Positions 31,592 through 43,949 of a stretch of DNA of 64,000 nt are shown here, piece after piece (the first letter of the stretch is position 1; each line of letters starts with the position of its first letter). Position numbers and translations under genes: made by a program. Source of the DNA: Leptobrachium leishanense. Its lineage: Eukaryota > Chordata > Amphibia > Anura > Megophryidae. The stretch covers positions 56,528,881 through 56,592,880 of the forward strand of contig CM019063.1 of NCBI GenBank assembly GCA_009667805.1, written 5' to 3'. The notes under the pieces were generated by a model, which was not told where the DNA came from, did not search any database, and saw only the letters and a program-made list of their open reading frames with translations.

Positions 31592-34500
31592 ATGTCAGAA
31601 AGACCAAAAAGGACAGGCAGACACTCCCAGACACAGATAAGAGGGCAAGCAGTCTCTGTGTCGGGAGGCTGTGCCTCTGGTCATCGTGGACGTGGTGCAT
31701 CCTCTGCAGGGGCACGCTTGTCCTTTCTAACTGGTGCTGGCCGTTTTAAGCAGCAGCAACATACAGAGGATTTGGTGGATTGGCTAACCAGGCCATCCTC
31801 CGAGTCCTCTGCCAGCCAGGCTTGTAGTGGTTTACAGTCCACCTCAGCTGCCAAAGCATCTAATACAGCCTCCATGTCCACAGCTACTCCTGCCGTAGCC
31901 TCACCAACATACACGGAGGAGTCAGCTTAATTGTTTGACTACAATGACAGTGACATGCTGCTGGAGGATGTGCAGCAACTACAGTGCTCTGATTCAAACT
32001 CTGAGGTTGAGGAAGGGAGTATAATCAAGGGGGTGCCAGTGACAAACAAATAACTGGCGCTCAAGTTGCCCCAGCAGCTGCAGCATACTGCCAAGTTGGC
32101 TCCAGTGACGAGGAGATAGGGGTGATGACGATGATGAGGTCACTGACTCCACCTGGGTGTCTGATCAAACAGAGGAGTCAAGGGAGGAGGAGGAGGCACA
32201 ACAAAAACAAGGCAGAAAATGCTCTATGACCAACCGTAGCCAGTCCAAGGCATCTAAAGTCAGAGCTGCTCAGGTGCAGAGCACTGTTGTCTCAAAGCAC
32301 ATGTAAAGGAAGTCTGCTGTCTGGAAGTTCTTTAAGAAATGTGCAGCAGACCGCACCGTTGCTATTTGTAATCTATGTCAGACGAGGATCAAGCATGGGA
32401 AAGACGTCCCACGCTTGGGTACCACGTGCTTGAGGCGACATATGACCACCTGCCATGCATCCCGTTGGCACAACACTTTGCATAGGTCCTCCTCCTCTTC
32501 ATCTGTCTCTACCCCCACTATATGTCCTGCCATGTCATTGCCTACAACCTCCACTGACAGGGATGATGCTACAGTAATGGGTTTACCAGGTCCTTCCTCA
32601 AAATGTGACACCATCCCATCAGCTGAAGATTTACGCAGTCAGATTACGTTGCCCCAGCTGCTGCAGCGTAAGAAAAAATTATAGTCCCAAACATCTCCAA
32701 GCACAGCGTCTAAATGCCAGCCTAGCAAAATTACTCGCAATACAGCTGCTGTCTTTACAGCTGGTGGACTCGCTGAATGTGCTGTGCCACAGTCGCAGGT
32801 TCCAAAACGCCATTTCTTTTCACGAAAGGCCATTCTAGCACTATACCAGCACGTGGAACACAATGTTATGGAGTCATTGGGAAAGGCAGTCAGCAGCATG
32901 GTGCACATGACTGTAGACACGTGGTCCAGCAAGCATGGACAGGGTCGTTACATTTCTTTCACGGCACACTGGATAACTCTGATTTCAGCTGGTAGGGATC
33001 CAAGACGGGGCTATGTACTGGAGCTTGTTCATCCACCACGCCTCCAGAAAGCTGCTTGTATGAGGTCTGTCTGCTCCACCACCTATTCCTCCTCCTCCTC
33101 CTCCTTCTCTGTCTCTGGCGAAGTGGCAGTAAAACCGACACGTGACAGGGGCTACGCAATGGCTCAAGCGAAAAGATACCATACTGTGCTTGAACTGGTT
33201 TGTTTAGGGGACAGGAGCCACACCGGGCCAGAAATTCTGTCAGCTCTGCAGGGGCAGGTGCATAGATGGTTAACACCACACCAGCTTCAGCTGGGAATGG
33301 TCGTCTGTGATAATGGCAGCATTCTTCTCTCCACCCTACGCCAGGGTAAGTTGACGCATGTACCATGCCTAGCACACGTCCAAAATCTGGTGGTACAGCA
33401 TTTCCTAACCAGGTACTCAGGACTGGCAGAGCTTCTCAGCCAGGCCAGAAAAGTCTGCAGCCACTTCAGACGGTCATTCCCAGCAAGTGTTCGCCTGGCA
33501 GAAATTCAAAGAGAATTCCACCTTCCCACAAACTGTCTGATCTGTAACATGCCCACCAGGTAGAACTCAACATTATGATGCCAGCAGAGGGCCAGGTTCA
33601 GGTCAACTTGTTTCCCCCCTGCAGTGGCTGATGATCAAGGATGCATGCACTGTACTGTCACCATTTGAGGAGGCAACGAGGATGGTGAGCAGGGACAGTA
33701 CATGCATCAGTGACACAATTCCTTTAGTGTTCCTGCTGGAGCGCACTCTGCGGGGAATTATAGATGTGGCACTAGAGGCAGAGCAGCCTCGAGGAAGAGA
33801 AGGCCTTCCCTAGCTCTTAAGGCCCCAGTCTTTACGCAGACAGCATTCCTGCGGGTCCTCAGATCAGACAGGAGGAGGATGAGGAGGATGAGGAGGAGGA
33901 ATATTTAAGTAGTGGGGGCATTGAAGGTGGGGATTCCTCAAGGGAGGGTTTTTCGTGTGCCCAGAAACCCAAGGACTAGTACGTGGCTGGGAGGAGGCAG
34001 TGCACGATGGGGTCATCCTCATTGACCAGGAAGACTCGAAAGCTAATGCCACCTCCAACCTACGCTGCATGGGCTCCCTTATCCTGCAAAGCCTGCTAAA
34101 GGACCCCAGGATTCGTGCTATCAAGGAGAGGGATCATTACTGGTTGGCAAGCCTTCTTGATCCACGATACAAGGGTAAAGTTGCAGAGCTCATCCTGCCC
34201 ACACAGAGGGAGGACAGGATGAAACAACTTGAGGACGCTCTAAAGCGACACTTGTGTAACACCTTTCCAGGCACTGGTAGGTTACTAAGTGATGACACAC
34301 GTGCTTCCGAGGCTGCGGATGATCAGAGGAAGAGTGGTGAAGACCTTTTTTTAGTCCACGACGCCCAGGGACGTCAAATGTAGGCACCCATTGCCAGCGT
34401 CTTCACCGTATGGTGGAGGACTACCTAGGGGCACGGGCAGACCTGGATACCTTTACAGCAGTTGATCTACTGGCTTACTGGGTGTTGAGATTGATCACTG

Positions 34501-34708
34501 GCCAGAATTTAGCCAATATGCTATGCAGCTACTAGGTTGCCCTTCATCCAGCGTGCTTTCTGAAAAGACGTTCAGTGCCGCTGGAGGTTTTATCACAGAC
34601 AAAAGAGTGCGTCTGTCCGCCGACTCTGTAGACCGGCTGACATTTATAAAAATGAATCAGTCCTGGATCAGCAGCTATCAATCCCCTGATGCTGACGTAA
34701 CTGAATAG
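31592..34708 (+). pseudogene. hAT-A transposase copy 2 (BED finger present), broken
   Basis: ATG at 31592 in a good context (CACCATGTC) opens a 112-residue Ser/Thr/Ala-rich N-terminus. After stops, a BED zinc finger is readable at 32312-32475 (AVWKFFKKCAADRTVAICNL, then HMTTCH; Cys-x2-Cys and His-x4-His-type spacing). The catalytic core (32640-33563) keeps the TVDTWSSKHGQGRYISF and VCDNGSILLSTL blocks but ends at a nonsense codon at the TRWN motif. Later blocks at 33631-33813, 33955-34383 and 34523-34708 are in shifted frames; the last has the complete dimerisation motif missing in copy 1 (KTFSAAGGFITDKR). Not functional. Confidence 0.92.
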
Positions 34709-34739
34709 ATCGGGGATCTCTTCTGCATTCACAAAACCT

Positions 34740-35060
34740 CCACCACTGCACTCTTCCACAATACCACAAAGGTGTTACGGTGTGAAGGCACTTGCTGCCA
34801 CCAAAGGCACAATATTTGGTGCACTGACACCTGTACCAGATTCATATCATTTTAATATTGGACCACAGAGTCCAACCTGCACTCTTCCACAATACCACAG
34901 AGGGGTTACTTACGGTGTGAAGGCACTTGCTGCCACCAAAGGCACAATATTTGGGTGCACTGCCACTGACGCGTATACCAGATTCATATCATTTTAATAA
35001 TGGACCACATGGTCCAACCCTGCACTCTTCCACAATACCACAGAGGGGTTACGGTGTGAC
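34740..35060 (+). repeat. Tandem repeat in hAT-A 3' UTR (copy 2)
   Basis: About two to three diverged units of the 140-bp repeat seen at 16222-16960 (CACTCTTCCACAATACCACA, GGCACTTGCTGCCACCAAAG). Confidence 0.85.
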
Positions 35061-35660
35061 GGCACTGTTGCCAACACTAAAGGCCCAATTTTAAAGCACC
35101 TATTGTTACTTTCATCCAAAGCTTGCATAAGTTTCACCATAATTTAGCCAAAAAATCACTAAACTTGCTCTGCGTGTCCTAAAATGTCTCCTTTTTTCAT
35201 ACAGGCTGTCGCCCCAAGCAGTTGTTTATGAATAGATTAAAGGAAACCATTTACCGTCATTTGAAATGTCATTTTTTTCTTTTTAAATGTTTCTATACAT
35301 CCTACAAATCCGCCACTTCACGGGCAGGTTATGGGGACCTCCTAGGCACGATATTTGAAGGAATTTTTCATTTTTATTCTTAACCTTTATTTCATGGAAA
35401 ACTCACTTTTCCTTTAAAAACGTTATTTTTTTTTACTTTTTGTCCTTGTTTCCTGTCCCCCAGGGCACTACCTGGACCCCCATACACCTTTTATGGCAAA
35501 TATCTTGCATATATACCCTCTTGGAGGGCACTCTAAAATTCAAACTTTCGAGTCCCATTGACTTGCATTGAGTTCGGTTCGTGTTCGAGTTCGAACTCAA
35601 ACTTTTGAAATTGTTCGAGTTCGAATGCGAACCGAACACGGGGTGTTCGGCTCATCACTA

Positions 35661-36701
35661 GCTGTAATGCTTACATATATAGGAGCTAACGTTAATGTTA
35701 ACTAGGGAATAGAGCCCAGGATGTACTAGTGCAGGGCTGTCAAACTCCAACCACCCATATGTTTCTGAACTACAAATCACATGAATCTCTACCCATCTAT
35801 TGCAATGAATGAAATCTGCGAAGGCCGTGAGTTTGATAGCTCTGTATTAGTGCTTTATTATTATTATTATTATTATTATTGCAACTACACCTCTTGATTA
35901 CTATTATTTTATTGCTTAGTAATCAATCAAATAGCTATTTCTGATAAACATTTGGAGTATGATTATTTGCTAATAAAGGCATGTATTCTGCAGCTCTGCA
36001 CAATGTACAGGCAAATCGCTCCTGACAATATAATTTTAAAGAAAGAACTGGAACAAAAGGTGAAGAGAGCAGAATCAAAACCAACTGCAATGATGGGAAT
36101 ATACAAGAAAATAGACTTACAGACCTTTGAAAAAAATTAAAAGGGAAGTTTTGTTCACATGGATACAAAATAGTATGGAACATAAATATATAGCAATGAA
36201 GTGTGATTTATACATACATAGACTGACATCACCCTTAACTGTGATGAATGTCATAGCTGCCTCACTTTCTACCTCTGTGATCTCCATCTTATTAACAGAA
36301 GCAACATTATCCCAGTGGTAAGTGCTGCATTCCAGGCACTCTGCTAGTATCACTGTGGGTAGCGCTGCGTTTTGGGGCAAGGTGCTGAGGTAACGCCTGC
36401 CCCGGAACCTAACGCTAAAATGGGGACAATACGTGGAGAAAATACGTGGAAACCTGCAGGCACAGGTGTTCTGTGATGAACCACTCCCTTTTTTTCCTTC
36501 CCCTTCTCCCTTCTGCTCGTCTTCCCCGTATCTTCTGAATATCTTCTCTCTTAGTATACATGAGTCCTTATAACACTTGGCGGATGTCCGCTGTCCTATA
36601 TGACTTGAACGGCCCACTTCTTTCTGCAGTTATGCGCCAGCAGTTATGGGATATGTTATCTTGCTCCCTGATTAATTACTTATGCCACTTGCTGCTGATA
36701 C
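35661..36701. other. unassigned sequence
   Basis: About 1 kb with an (ATT)n microsatellite at 35857-35880 and no recognised gene. It ends at the L1 target duplication. Confidence 0.4.
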
Positions 36702-36815
36702 AATATTGTACATGCTCGGGGGGCGTGGTTTGGAGCCCACACGAGATGGCAGCCTAACCTTGGAGCTCCCGCTGACCCGCTGACATAAGCACCCAGAACT
36801 GCGATATTTTTGGAC

Positions 36816-37847
36816 ATGGTCCGCAACAAAACAAGGGGAACGTCTGCCACACCACTTAAGGTACCTGGAGGTATTCAGAAAGGCACCCTAGACACCTTTT
36901 TATCGGCCCCGGCGCCTACCTCCCCGCTCCCGCCGATCCCCAAAATGGCGGCCGCATCCACTCAGGCAGGAAATGTCTCGGATGAGACACCTGGCCTACA
37001 ACGAGTGGAGGCGCTGATTTCGTCGCTCCCTACCCGGGCAGACATTGACCGTCTGATCACGTCTGTTCAGGATACATTCAAGGCGGAATTGGCCGTTGTT
37101 CGCACCGAGCTTGCGGAGGTCGGCTCCCGGGTCACCCGGGTGGAGCGCCGCTTAGAAAAAGTCTCTGCCTCGGGGGACACGGGGCAACTTCCAGATTTTC
37201 GCCGCAGACTGGACGATCTGGAGAATAGGTGGCGCCGGCAGAATATCAGGATCAGAGGGGTGAGTGAGGAGGTGACTGACATCCCTTCGTATTTGCTGGG
37301 TTTATTTAATTCCATTCTGGAGACGGATAAGATCACGCGCCTTCATATCGACAGGGATCACCGCGTGTTTAGGCCGCGGCCCCAGACACCCTCCTCCCCC
37401 CCTCGGGATATTATTTGCCACATAACAGATTTTCTATTGAAAGAAGAAGTGCTGAATACGGCCAGAAATGCCTCCCCATGGCGCTACTTAGATATGGATG
37501 TGGAATTATATCAAGACCTCTCGGCCTTCACTCTCGCGGCTAGGCGAGCCCTGCGCCCAGTGACGTCGTCCCTCAGAGAAGCGGGGATCCCGTACCGATG
37601 GGGTCACCCATTTGCTTTGGTGGTTCGTAGAGGTCCGCTCCTACATGCTATCAACTATTACTCGGATATACCCGATTTCCTGACAGCTCTGGACATGCCT
37701 CCACTGGAGATCGAGGATTGGGAGAAGCCTGTGCTGGCGCGAGGAGCCGTACATCGTGCAAGCCTTCGCCAAAATCTACCTCGGCCTCAAAACACCCGGG
37801 TACGACAGGCACGTGACCCAGAGAGGGTTACCCCTGCTCCGCAATAA
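36816..37847 (+). CDS. L1-type ORF1 protein
   Basis: Intact 343-residue frame from ATG 36816 (MVRNKTRGTSATPLK) to TAA. ORF1 proteins of this group bind RNA and coat the LINE transcript. A basic, Ser/Pro-rich N-terminus is followed by a coiled-coil segment (about residues 85-135, FKAELAVVRTELAEVGSRV). Then comes an RRM-like region starting at WRRQNIRIRGVSEEV and a C-terminal domain (about 220-320) with PVTSSLREAGIPYRWGHPFA. The coiled coil plus RRM plus C-terminal layout is that of L1 ORF1p. Same element as ORF2 downstream; translation presumably from the full-length RNA. Confidence 0.9.
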   Translation: MVRNKTRGTSATPLKVPGGIQKGTLDTFLSAPAPTSPLPPIPKMAAASTQAGNVSDETPGLQRVEALISSLPTRADIDRLITSVQDTFKAELAVVRTELAEVGSRVTRVERRLEKVSASGDTGQLPDFRRRLDDLENRWRRQNIRIRGVSEEVTDIPSYLLGLFNSILETDKITRLHIDRDHRVFRPRPQTPSSPPRDIICHITDFLLKEEVLNTARNASPWRYLDMDVELYQDLSAFTLAARRALRPVTSSLREAGIPYRWGHPFALVVRRGPLLHAINYYSDIPDFLTALDMPPLEIEDWEKPVLARGAVHRASLRQNLPRPQNTRVRQARDPERVTPAPQ

Positions 37848-39359
37848 ATTTCGCTTCATGACGCTTATTTTGGGACTCTCAGGTTTTTTTCTTTTTTTTT
37901 TTGTCATTATTCACTACTCCCTGGGACCCTACTGAACTTCCTGCAATGTCATTCCTTCACATGGGGACTGATATCGTTGCAGATTATCCAGAGGGACTCC
38001 AGCTTATAGGTGACAACTCCCGGTTAGGGATATGGTAGCGCGGAACCCGAGATGCGAGGTCCGGAAGTTTTGGAGTGTCCCGGTTGAACTCTCAATCTTG
38101 CGCCCCCCTGTTGCTTAGTCTCCTTTATGTGATTAATGGGACCCCATACTAAAAATGGTTTGGTCACAATTAGACTAGGAACAATTTTGGAAGAGGGAGA
38201 GAATGTGGTTTCATACGCCATGTTAGGGTGGGGACAGGAGGGACATGTTTTTCTATGTCGCTACCTGATGGTTGACTAGGAGGGGTGGGAGGAGGGAGGG
38301 GGACGGGTGGTAGGAAAAAGAGAAGGGGAAGAACTGGGGGGGGGGAAGGAAAGGAAAAATGGGGGGGGGGAAGGAAAAGAAAGGAAAGGGAAGGAAAGGA
38401 AAAAAAAAAAAAGAAGAGAAATAAAAAGTAAAAAAGGGAAGAAAAGGGGAATAGACTGAAAAAAAAGAAAAAAAGAAGACAAAAAGGGGGGGAACACTAG
38501 CTTATATGACTGTTTAGCTGCATCTTGCTGTGGATTCTTGAAATATTATAATTACCTTTTATACCCACTCAATATGTTTGATTCATAGACATACCGTCCC
38601 TGATATACTTACCATCTTTGCTACCTATATATGACTGTAGCCCAGCCACTGGAGGCCCGTTGCCCTGTACCCTTCTGTCCCCAAGTCACCCTGGATATGA
38701 TACTGAAACTCCCTGATTCTGGACTATGTCTCTCAATATGTCTGACATTTGTTTTCCCTGTGAAACATAATCCCTGAGTAGCTCTCCCCCTCCTTGCTGG
38801 TTTTTGTTGGGGGGAGGGGGGGGTTTTGGTTCTCCTTTTTTTTTTTTTTTTTATTATTTGTTTTATTATTATTGTTTCGATTGCTCCCTATCAAAATTGT
38901 CATCTATTTTTGACTCCATTTCCCCTTGTTTTGAGTGCATATATATTGCCTTTTTTTTTTTTTTTTTTCATTCCATGTGATTGGATTTTATTGTCCATAG
39001 CTATGCGGTTAGTGGTGGTTTTACTTTATGTTTTGGTTCGCTTACTCTTGTCTTGTGTGAGGTACTCTTTCCTCTTCACTTCCCCACTGAGGACTGACAC
39101 AAATTCTCTCCGGAGGACTGTTAGGTCTGCGACTTGTTGCAGTCTACTGTTTTCTCCCCGGCCTAGTGTCTTACCTTTTTGTTCTGTCTTTTCTCCTCCT
39201 TTCCCCTTTTCCGTCTCTTGAAACCTTTGATCTAATCGCTCTCTTATTTCCACCTTCCTCTCCCCTTTAATAATTTTATTTTTTTTTCTCTCCCCTCTCC
39301 TTGTAATACCTCCCTCCTCATTTAATACCTACTGCTCAGCTCACAACTTCATACCTAAA
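37848..39359 (+). other. L1 inter-ORF region with polypurine and T-rich tracts
   Basis: 1.5 kb without coding capacity. A run of almost pure G/A sequence lies at 38280-38500 (GGAAGGAAAGGAAAAA-type). T-rich runs lie at 38836-38875 and 38948-38968, and CT-rich sequence follows to 39360. An inter-ORF gap this long is unusual for L1. Confidence 0.8.
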
Positions 39360-42300
39360 ATGTATTCACAAACACCCTTAAAATTACTTTCTTACAATGT
39401 GCATGGCTTGAATACACCCGAAAAACGTCGTAAATTGATGGAAGAATTGCATACTTTACGAGCATCTGTTGCGTTTCTCCAGGAGACCCATTTCAGGGAG
39501 GGCGGTGCCCCTTCTCTTGGGGGTGCTCGATTCCCCATTGGTTACTTCAGCAACTACTCCTCTGGGAAAGCTAGAGGTGTGGCTATTTTATTCTCTAAAC
39601 ATGTCCCTTTTGTACTTGAGACACTTCAAACTGACCCGGAAGGCCGTTACCTTTTTGTCAAGGGCACCATCGCGGATACGAAATATACATTCGCATCTAT
39701 TTATCTTCCTAATAAGGCTCAACATAGGGCTCTTGCTACGATTCTCCGTCATCTCTCGACCTTTGCCTCTGGCTGCCTGGTCCTGGCAGGGGACTTCAAT
39801 GTCCCTCTCGACCCTCACTTGGATACTTCTAAAGGATCTACTTCCATCCCATCAAGTGCGATATGACATGTTCATCGATCCCTCTCGAAAATGCAATTAG
39901 TTGATTCCTGGCGGGCCCATGGTGGTTCGGCACGGGAATACACACACTACTCACATGCATCCTCGTCGTATTCCAGATTGGATTACATTTTCCTTCAACA
40001 ACATTGCTTTGATATTTCCTCTAAAGCTTGGATAGGTACGCAGACCTGGTCGGACCATGCTCCGGTTACGCTGGAAATTACTTCTCCTTTGTTCCGCCCC
40101 AAAGAACGTCAGTGGAGACTGAATGTCTCTTTATTGACAGACCAGATGTTTTGTCAAGACACAGACACGGTGTTGCACAATTACTTTATGGAGAACAACT
40201 CTACGGAGGTACCAATGCCAACGATTTGGGAGGCCCATAAGGCCGTTATACGGGGTACTTTTATCAGTAAAGCGTTGGCAAATAAAAAATTGCGCTCTCG
40301 TGAACTCTCTGCATTGCTAACAGACATCAGATCATTGGAATTAGAACACTCTCACACTCCGACAGACCTTATATCGCAACAATTGGCTACGCTTCGACAC
40401 CTACTTGAGCTCCTCCTGAACGACAAAATTAGGATGCTTGCGACTAAAACTAAATGTTTTTTCGCACTCCGGGAAAACCAACCGGGGAAACTCTTGGCCC
40501 GCATTTTGCGAAAACGAAGGGAGACAAACTATGTACCTAAGATCTGCCCCTCACTATCTCCCCCTACCACTAATCCCCTCCACATACAAAAAGCTTTCCG
40601 GGATTACTTTAATTCGTTGTATAATTTACCCCCACCCCAAGATATGATAACGTATAACTCTAACTTGTCCTCTTATCTTACTGCAAATACCAAAATCCGC
40701 CTCACTTCCACGGAGGCATCGGCTCTCGGATCCCCAATAACACTTGTTGAACTAAATGCGGCGCTAAAGTCCACTAAACCAGGTCGTAGCCCTGGTCCGG
40801 ATGGACTCCCCATCGAATACTACCATCAATTCCAGTCTTCCCTCTTACCTCATCTCTTGTCTACATTATCTTCATTAAGCGAGGGGGCCTCCTTTCACCC
40901 TAACACGACTGCTGCCACCATCACTGTTATTCCTAAACCGAACAAGGATCATACTCAATGCTCTAACTACAGACCTATCTCCCTGTTAAATAGTGATATC
41001 AAACTCCTAGCTAGAGTGTTGGCAGACAGGTTATCCCTTCTGATGCCGCGACTCGTTCACGCGGATCAGGTAGGATTTATACCTGGCAGAGAGGCACGGG
41101 ACGCCACAACGCGGGTTCTCTCAGCTATCCGACTAGCACAGGTTCGTCAAACTCCTATGCTACTCCTATCCATGGATGCTGATAAAGCATTCGACAGAGT
41201 ATCCTGGCGCTTTCTCTTCTCCACATTGGAACATCTGGGAGTAGGGGACGGATTTTTGAAATGGGTTACGGCCTTATACGATACACCGACGGCTAGGGTC
41301 AGGGTTAACGGGGCTCTCTCCGATTCATTTAATATCCGTAACGGTACAAGGCAGGGTTGCCCATTATCGCCCCTTCTTTTTGGCCTGTTTCTGGAGCCCT
41401 TGTTGACGTCTGTTAGGACCAATGCGAATATCACAGGCATTGATGGACAACATCATACTCACAAACTGTCAGCTTACGCTGATGACCTCATGTTTATGGT
41501 CCCGGAACCCTCTGTAACCATCCCGGAAATCTCTACTGAACTAACCCGATTTGGGTCCCTATCTGGATTTCATGTTAACACCGACAAATCGGAAATCTTA
41601 AATATTACACTTACCAATCTACAATGCGCTCAGATTCGAGATCTCACACCATATCGCTGGTGTGATGGGAAACTGAAATATCTGGGAGTCTGGCTGGCGA
41701 ACACTCCCGACCGATTATATGCGGAAAATTTCGGAACTTTATTTGCTACTCTTTCGGATGATCTGCGGTTTTGGAAGACGAAAATGCTATCTTGGATAGG
41801 CCGCATTAATGTGCTCAAAATGAATGTCCTACCCCGCTTACTGTTTCTCTTCCAGGCTCTCCCTATCTTATTGCCTGCAGCCTTTTTCCGCTCTTTAAGA
41901 TCCTTGTTCACTCGCTTTATTTGGCCGACTAGGAGCTCTCGATTACAATATAGGACCCTAGCATTATCTAAACAATCTGGAGGCTTAGCACTACCTGATA
42001 TGAAGTGGTATTATTACGCGTCTCATTTAACGCGCATAGTGGATTGGATGTCTTATGACTCCGGCCAACGTTGGCAAGACTTGGAAACTGCCCTTTCAGG
42101 TATCCCCTTATGGGCGGTCCCTTGGATTCGGAAGCCCTTACTCCGACATAGAGTAGTATCAGCCACTTCGGTTTCGGCCACCCTAGCAATATGGCACTCA
42201 ATACGCAGTAAATTTGCCCTTTCTTCGGCTCCTTCACCACTTCTCCCACTAATCCATAACCCTGACTTTCCAGGAGAGATTAGCAAATCATTGCGGGAAA

Positions 42301-43212
42301 AATTTACCGACGGACCCCGCTTCCAAGTGCATCACGTACTAAGGGACGACCAATTTGTAGACATTACTCTAGACCCTTCGATGCCCTGTTCATTCTTAGA
42401 CGCATTTCATTATCATAGATTACGATTGTACCTTCGTCGCTTACCCGGAAACTCGGGTCTGCTGCGCCCCCTGACTCCATTTGAGAAATTTTGTGCGATG
42501 GGTCTGCAATTGGATCATAGCATCTCAGCGTTGTATAAAATCATACAAAAAGCAGACGATTATATCCCCACATATATGGGTAGATGGGAACGAGAGCTGG
42601 ACATGCCCATATCCACGGAACTATGGACTAAAACATTACAACTGACCCATAAAGGAACTCGAATTTCGGCATTGGTGGAAAATTCCTTTAAAATTATATC
42701 TTTTTGGTATCGATCCCCCCCCTCATGGCACGGATCTCAGACAATGGTGACCCGTCTTGTTGGCGGAATTGCTCACAAGTTGGTTCCTATTTACATGTAT
42801 GGTGGACCTGCCCACGGATCCGGATCTATTGGACGTTGATTTCTACCTTATTGACGAAGCTCACAGATCATACTCCTCAATTTAGCCCAGAGGTTTATCT
42901 CCTATTACAGGTTGAAGGATCGATAAGTGGCCTGAAACGTTCTATATTGTTGAGAGTGCTGTTGTGTGCCAGGGCATTGGTTCCGCGACATTGGCGCTCA
43001 CCTCGCTGCCTTCAATCTCGGAACTGGTTACGAAAGTCCGGGAGCTACAGCTTGCTGAGGAGACTCTAATTTCTTCTGACAAAACCAGACAAGCTTTTTA
43101 TGATACATGGTATTATTGGGATACTACCCTGGCAACTGCGGACTTCTGTGCCTTCACTGGGGAGTGGGGTACCGCTTTGACGCTGTTGGATGGGTCTCCT
43201 GGAGCGCCATAA
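39360..43212 (+). pseudogene. L1/Tx1-like ORF2 (endonuclease-RT), lightly damaged
   Basis: About 1280 codons. ATG at 39360 opens an AP-type endonuclease: LLSYNVHGLNTPEKR, VAFLQETHF, VLAGDFNVPL. After an in-frame TGA at 39864-39866 the same frame continues at 39891 with YSRLDYIFL and WSDHAPVTLEI (the endonuclease SDH motif). The RT follows: GRSPGPDGLPIEYY, SNYRPISLLN, DADKAFDRVSWRFL, GTRQGCPLSPLLF and the catalytic AYADDLMFMV. A long C-terminal region follows. Two frameshifts (about 42700-42839 and 42960-43069) break the last 170 residues, including the Cys-poor WWTCPRI region. RT and endonuclease active-site motifs are preserved. The clade call (L1/Tx1) rests on the LSAYADD, GTRQGCPLSP and ORF1 features. 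Confidence 0.93.
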
Positions 43213-43949
43213 GCACTGCTCCCTCGTGCTCTCTATTGACTTTATCTTCAAGATTCCTTGCCTGCACGGCCTAAGACAACCCCAACATTTTATGACTTAC
43301 CTTCATATCCCCCCGATGTGAGTAGACCGTATATGGCCCATAACATCTTCATCCCACCCTCCTCCCTCCCCCCCCTTTTTTTTTTTTTTATTATTATTCT
43401 TCTTCTCTCTCTCCTATACACTCTTAACATATCTATTCTCCCCCTTTCCCTTTTTACACTGTCTTCAGTTTTTCACCTTTCACTATCACTCGATTCTTTA
43501 CTATTCCTCTTTAAATTGTATTGCAACAGTATTATTACACATTTCCTGATTATAGACAACTCGCTGATATTGCTCACTGAATGAGACCTTTGAACGCACT
43601 CTTTCCATGATAACTCAGATGCTAATGTTTAGAAGTACCTAACTTTATGCACACATCTGGAACAAGTATTTTTTATGTAAAAATATCACCGGTCTCACTG
43701 ATATACTGTATTATGCTTGAACAATGCTGAGATCACTTTGTTATAAATGTTTTTTGGATGTTCATTCTTTGAATAAAAATCTTTTGTTTAAAAAAATAAA
43801 ATATTGTACATGCTCATGACGCTTTCTTTTACTCTTACCTGACGCTACACGCTATCCGTCATTGATCCATTGTAAGCATGACTTGAAAATTTTGAATATT
43901 AAAAAAAAGGAAAACGGGTCATGGATGGGTATTCCAGCATGACATGACG

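Larger units (their letters stand above)
30775..35660 (+). mobile_element. hAT-A copy 2, near full length
   Basis: Ends GTGTTCGGCTCATCACTA at 35660, one base off the family terminus. The 5' end lies around 30740-30780 (TTCGGAGTTTGCATCGAAC) but no exact terminus or 8-bp duplication could be fixed. Contents in order: a promoter region, four 70-bp tandem repeats, the transposase gene with N-terminus and BED finger, 3' UTR tandem repeats, and the conserved last 510 bp (about 35148-35660). Confidence 0.85.
36718..43799 (+). mobile_element. Full-length L1/Tx1-like LINE
   Basis: 7.08 kb flanked by a perfect 16-bp duplication AATATTGTACATGCTC (36702-36717, 43800-43815). The 5' end is GGGGGGCGTGGTTTGG and the 3' end AATAAAAATCTTTTGTTT with an A-rich tail. 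It contains ORF1, a 1.5-kb inter-ORF region, ORF2 (endonuclease and RT) and a 590-bp 3' UTR with AATAAA at 43772-43777. The perfect duplication and few disablements suggest a recent insertion. Confidence 0.95.

Noticed and set aside
38276..38497. Phe/Ser/Pro-rich minus-strand open frame
   Set aside because: Antisense of a polypurine tract in the L1 inter-ORF region; low complexity only.
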